A DNA stretch of 64,000 nt, from positions 1 to 64,000 of the forward strand of contig JAEULV010000026.1 of NCBI GenBank assembly GCA_016793065.1, in the 5' to 3' direction. The notes beneath the pieces were generated by a model. The model was not told the origin of the DNA. It saw only the letters and a list, made by a program, of their open reading frames with translations, and ran no database searches. A program made the translations under genes and the position numbers. Shown here piece by piece: positions 61,423-64,000 of the stretch (its first letter is position 1; every line of letters begins with the position of its first letter). The stretch comes from Hyphomicrobiaceae bacterium. GTDB taxonomy: Bacteria > Pseudomonadota > Alphaproteobacteria > Rhizobiales > Ancalomicrobiaceae.

Positions 61423-62396
61423 GGTCTTGCCCCCATCGCCTTGAGGATGCCGCGCTCGATGACGCCGACCAACGCCACCATCAGCGCCGCGACGAAGGCG
61501 GCGAGGAACAGCGCCGCCCAGATCTGCACGGTCTGGCCATAGTAGGAGCCGGACAGCATGCGGGCGCCGAGGCCGGCGGTGGCGCCGGAGGGCAATTCGC
61601 CGACGATGGCACCGACGAGGCTGATGGCGATCGCCACCTTCAGGCTGGCAAACAGGAAAGGCACCGCCGCCGGCAGCCGCAGCTTTAGGAAGGTCTCCAG
61701 CCGCGAGGCATTGTAGGTGCGCATCAGGTCGAGCGACAGCACGTCGGGGGAGTTCAGGCCCTTGACCATGCCGATGGCGACGGGGAAGAAGCACAGATAG
61801 GCCGAGATGATCGCCTTGGGCAGCAGGCCGGTGATGCCCTGATTGGCGAGCACGACGATGATGATCGGCGCGATCGCCAGGATCGGGATCGTCTGCGAGG
61901 CGATGATCCACGGCATCAGGCTTTTGCGCAGTGTCACCGAATGCACGATCAGCACCGCCAGCCCGATGCCGAGCAACGCGCCGAGGCCGAAGCCGACCAG
62001 GGTCGAGGAGACGGTGACGACGGCATGGAACAGCAGGTTGCGCGGCGTCCAGCGGATCTCACAGGAAAAGAAGTTGCCGATGAATTCCGCCGACGGAAAC
62101 GCCGCCTCGGAGGCCAGCCGGCCGCAGGTGGAGGTGCGCAGCTCCATCAGCACCTGATGCGGCGCCGGCAGCACCGGCCGGTCCAGTGCCCAGGCGGCGG
62201 CATAGCGCTCGGCCAGCGTCCCGCCCGGCGGCATCGACGGCAGATCGCCGTTCATCGGCAGGCACATGACGTACCAGAAGCCCAGGATGGCGGCACAGAC
62301 GACAGCGACCGGCCCGGCTTGCCCGGCCCAGATGCGGGCGAAGATCGAGGGCCGCTTGCGACGCGGCGGGCTTGGCAGGGCCGCGTCAATCGTCAT
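61419..62396 (-). CDS. ABC transporter permease
   Basis: The 325-residue permease has about six or seven helices and the EAA-like loop SLDLMRTYNASRLETFLKLR followed by LPAAVPFLFASL. A periplasmic loop of about 60 residues follows the first helix (near residues 50-115). It pairs with the other permease and the ATPase, and overlaps both genes. Confidence 0.93.
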   Translation of the reverse strand: MTIDAALPSPPRRKRPSIFARIWAGQAGPVAVVCAAILGFWYVMCLPMNGDLPSMPPGGTLAERYAAAWALDRPVLPAPHQVLMELRTSTCGRLASEAAFPSAEFIGNFFSCEIRWTPRNLLFHAVVTVSSTLVGFGLGALLGIGLAVLIVHSVTLRKSLMPWIIASQTIPILAIAPIIIVVLANQGITGLLPKAIISAYLCFFPVAIGMVKGLNSPDVLSLDLMRTYNASRLETFLKLRLPAAVPFLFASLKVAIAISLVGAIVGELPSGATAGLGARMLSGSYYGQTVQIWAALFLAAFVAALMVALVGVIERGILKAMGARP

Positions 62397-63210
62397 AGGA
62401 GTGCCCTGCCCTGAGGCCTTCGCGTACGCGGTGCGCCACGGCGAGGAATTCCGGCGTCTCGCGGATGTCGAGGGTGCGGTCGCGGGGGAAGTCGCAGGGA
62501 ATGATGTCGATGATCCGGCCCGGGCGCGGCGACATCACCACGATCTTGGTCGACAGGAAGACCGCCTCGGGGATCGAATGGGTGACGAACACCACGGTCT
62601 TGCCGGTATCGTCCCACAGCCGCAGCAGTTGCTCGTTCAGCTTGTCGCGGACGATCTCATCGAGGGCGCCGAAGGGTTCGTCCATCAACAGGAGCTTGGG
62701 GTCGAACGACAGGGCGCGGGCGATCGAGGCGCGCTGTTGCATCCCGCCGGACAATTGCCAGGGGAATTTCTTGTCGAAGCCGGCGAGGTTGACCAGATCG
62801 AGATTGCGCCGCGCCCGTTCCTCGCGCTCGGCCCGGCCCATCCCCATGATTTCCAGCGGCAGCATGACGTTCTTGATCACCGTCCGCCACGGATAGAGCG
62901 CCGGCGCCTGAAAGACATAGCCATATTGCCGCGCCAGCCGCGCCTGTTCCGGCGTCAGGCCGTTGACGGTGATGGTGCCGGAGGTCGCATGCTCGAGATC
63001 GGCGATGACGCGCAGCAGCGTGGTCTTGCCGCAGCCGGACGGGCCGATGAACGAGACGAATTCGCCTTCATTGACGCTCAGATCGACGTGGCTCAGCGCA
63101 TAGACCGGGCCGTCGCCCGTCTCGAACGTCAGCGACAGATCGCGCGCCTCGATCACCGGTCGGGCGGCTGCGTCTGCCTGCGCCTTGTCGTTTCGCTGTT
63201 GCGCGTCCAT
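62386..63210 (-). CDS. ABC transporter ATP-binding protein (SsuB/TauB type)
   Basis: The ATPase of the importer has Walker A GPSGCGKTT, signature LSGGMQQR, Walker B LLLMDEPFGALD and the H-loop FVTHSIPEAVFLS. I chose the ATG at 63210, which gives 274 residues and leaves a short N-terminal extension before the fold; longer starts to 63294 are possible. It is the first gene of the operon. Confidence 0.92.
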   Translation of the reverse strand: MDAQQRNDKAQADAAARPVIEARDLSLTFETGDGPVYALSHVDLSVNEGEFVSFIGPSGCGKTTLLRVIADLEHATSGTITVNGLTPEQARLARQYGYVFQAPALYPWRTVIKNVMLPLEIMGMGRAEREERARRNLDLVNLAGFDKKFPWQLSGGMQQRASIARALSFDPKLLLMDEPFGALDEIVRDKLNEQLLRLWDDTGKTVVFVTHSIPEAVFLSTKIVVMSPRPGRIIDIIPCDFPRDRTLDIRETPEFLAVAHRVREGLRAGHSYDD

Positions 63211-63689
63211 TCCGTCCGACTTTCCCTGCCTGCCCGGCTCGTTCCTGTTGGCCGCCGCGACCGCGATTCCGGCAATTGCCGAAGACTTGGGCACGGCTCG
63301 CTCGATTGCATCGCGCGCACAGGGTAGTTCGCAACGGCCATGCCAACCGCAAGCAAAGACATAAGCCCTTGTTGCAACGTCGCTTTGACCAAATATCGCG
63401 AGCCTGTCCCTGTTGGCGGCCTAACCAAAACGCGCAATTTTTTACCAACCGATCAATTGAACGGCAGCGCCGCAACTGATCCCTGCCGCACTCTATCCTC
63501 TCCCTGCCCGGCGCCAAGCCCCGGCGGACCTGACAGCGACAATTCCCCCACCGTTTCGAACAGCCGGCATGGCATGCGTCGCCCGACCGACACCGTCGAA
63601 GCCCGGCCATTCCGGATCGATTTAAGTGCTAGCTGAACCGAAATTGATCAGTCGGTCAAGCCGTCTGTCGCGGCATTGCGCCCCTCGCC
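63211..63689. other. Intergenic region upstream of the importer operon
   Basis: No gene was recognised in these 479 bases. They should contain the importer promoter. A TTGAT...GTCAA pair near 63646 has a six-base gap instead of four and is not counted as an FNR box. Confidence 0.5.
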
Positions 63690-64000
63690 TCAGCCGGCTG
63701 CCCACAGCAACAGGCCGACGCCGGCAACGATGAGGGCGATGCCGGTCGACTGGCGCGGGGTCAGCCGCTCGGCGAAGAGCTTGCGCGACAGGGCCTGCGC
63801 CATCAGGACCTCGACCAGTGCCAGGGTGCGGACATTGGCGGCCGTGGTCAGGGCAAAGCCGAGGAACCAGAACTGCGAGGCGAAGGCGCCGAGGAAGCCG
63901 GAGGCGAGCGAGGCGCGCCAGTGGCCGAGGCTGTCGAGGAGGGCGCGACGATCGAAGGCCACCAGATAGAGCCCGAGAATTGCGGTCTGCAGGCCGAGGC
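63690..64000 (-). CDS. EamA/DMT family transporter, partial at right edge
   Basis: The last 103 residues of a drug/metabolite transporter are visible, with helices such as FLGAFASQFWFLGFALTTAA and TGIALIVAGVGLLLWAAG and the EamA motif LALVEVLMAQALSRKLFAERLTPRQ. The open frame runs past position 64000, so the GTG at 63962 is not the true start. The stop is at 63690. Confidence 0.85.
   Translation of the reverse strand, partial: LGLQTAILGLYLVAFDRRALLDSLGHWRASLASGFLGAFASQFWFLGFALTTAANVRTLALVEVLMAQALSRKLFAERLTPRQSTGIALIVAGVGLLLWAAG

Noticed and set aside
63646-63662. TTGAT...GTCAA pair resembling an FNR box
   Set aside because: The half-sites are six bases apart instead of four, so it would not fit a CRP/FNR dimer.

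Overview
The window looks like chromosome of a high-GC, denitrifying alphaproteobacterium, most likely of the order Hyphomicrobiales. This rests on the uniformly GC-rich codon use, the malyl-CoA lyase of the ethylmalonyl-CoA pathway, the cd1-type (NirS) nitrite reductase with a fused NirDL and the cNOR operon with NorQDEF. The genus cannot be fixed from the sequence alone.

Layout. (1) 1-1.6 kb holds the end of a cytochrome c maturation run (ccmC-ccmD-ccmG) that leaves the window on the left. (2) 1.7-12.5 kb is mostly housekeeping and signalling: glutaminase, a three-gene signalling operon (response regulator with HD-GYP, a cysteine-less sulfite-oxidase-like secreted protein, a TorS-like hybrid kinase), a tandem alpha/beta hydrolase with atypical elbows, an acyltransferase, MazG, a VOC protein and a DUF350 protein. 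(3) 12.6-20.3 kb holds an unidentified structured intergenic region ending in a strong terminator, a FecCD/FecE-type ABC pair without a binding protein, a formate/nitrite-family channel, an MsbA-like exporter, malyl-CoA lyase and HspQ.

(4) 20.3-43.3 kb is a denitrification island. The norCBQDEF operon reads right and the Dnr/NnrR-type regulator gene reads towards it. A long leftward nir operon follows: nirS, a NapC/NirT-EB_dh fusion, a cupredoxin, nirE, C, F, DL, G, H, J and N, then hemerythrin, a CopD-like membrane protein and a small anchored protein. Nearly all of its junctions between the cupredoxin and nirH are 4-base overlaps. Three TTGA(C/T)-N4-GTCAA boxes lie before norC, before nirS and between the START-domain gene and the SCO1 gene; they fit the regulator encoded in the same block. 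NirS makes NO, NorCB reduces it to N2O, NirE/DLGH/J/F/N make heme d1, and the upstream ccm genes would attach the many c hemes.

(5) 43.4-46.7 kb carries a metallophosphoesterase gene and yebC, separated by an AT-rich insertion. The insertion encodes a 440-residue proteasome-like Ntn-hydrolase candidate and a 73-residue basic protein whose start overlaps its stop. This is the best candidate here for an undescribed system. (6) 46.8-52 kb has DUF2867, DUF4405, an SLC13 permease, a short MurJ and DUF2853. (7) 52-63.3 kb is a hydantoinase/carbamoylase region: an N-carbamoyl amidohydrolase, a large RTX protein, a dihydropyrimidinase, a VapBC pair with a perfect operator palindrome, and an NMT1/THI5-type ABC importer. 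This fits reductive pyrimidine or hydantoin breakdown with uptake of a pyrimidine-like compound. A partial EamA transporter runs off the right edge.

No tRNA, rRNA, CRISPR array or insertion sequence was recognised.
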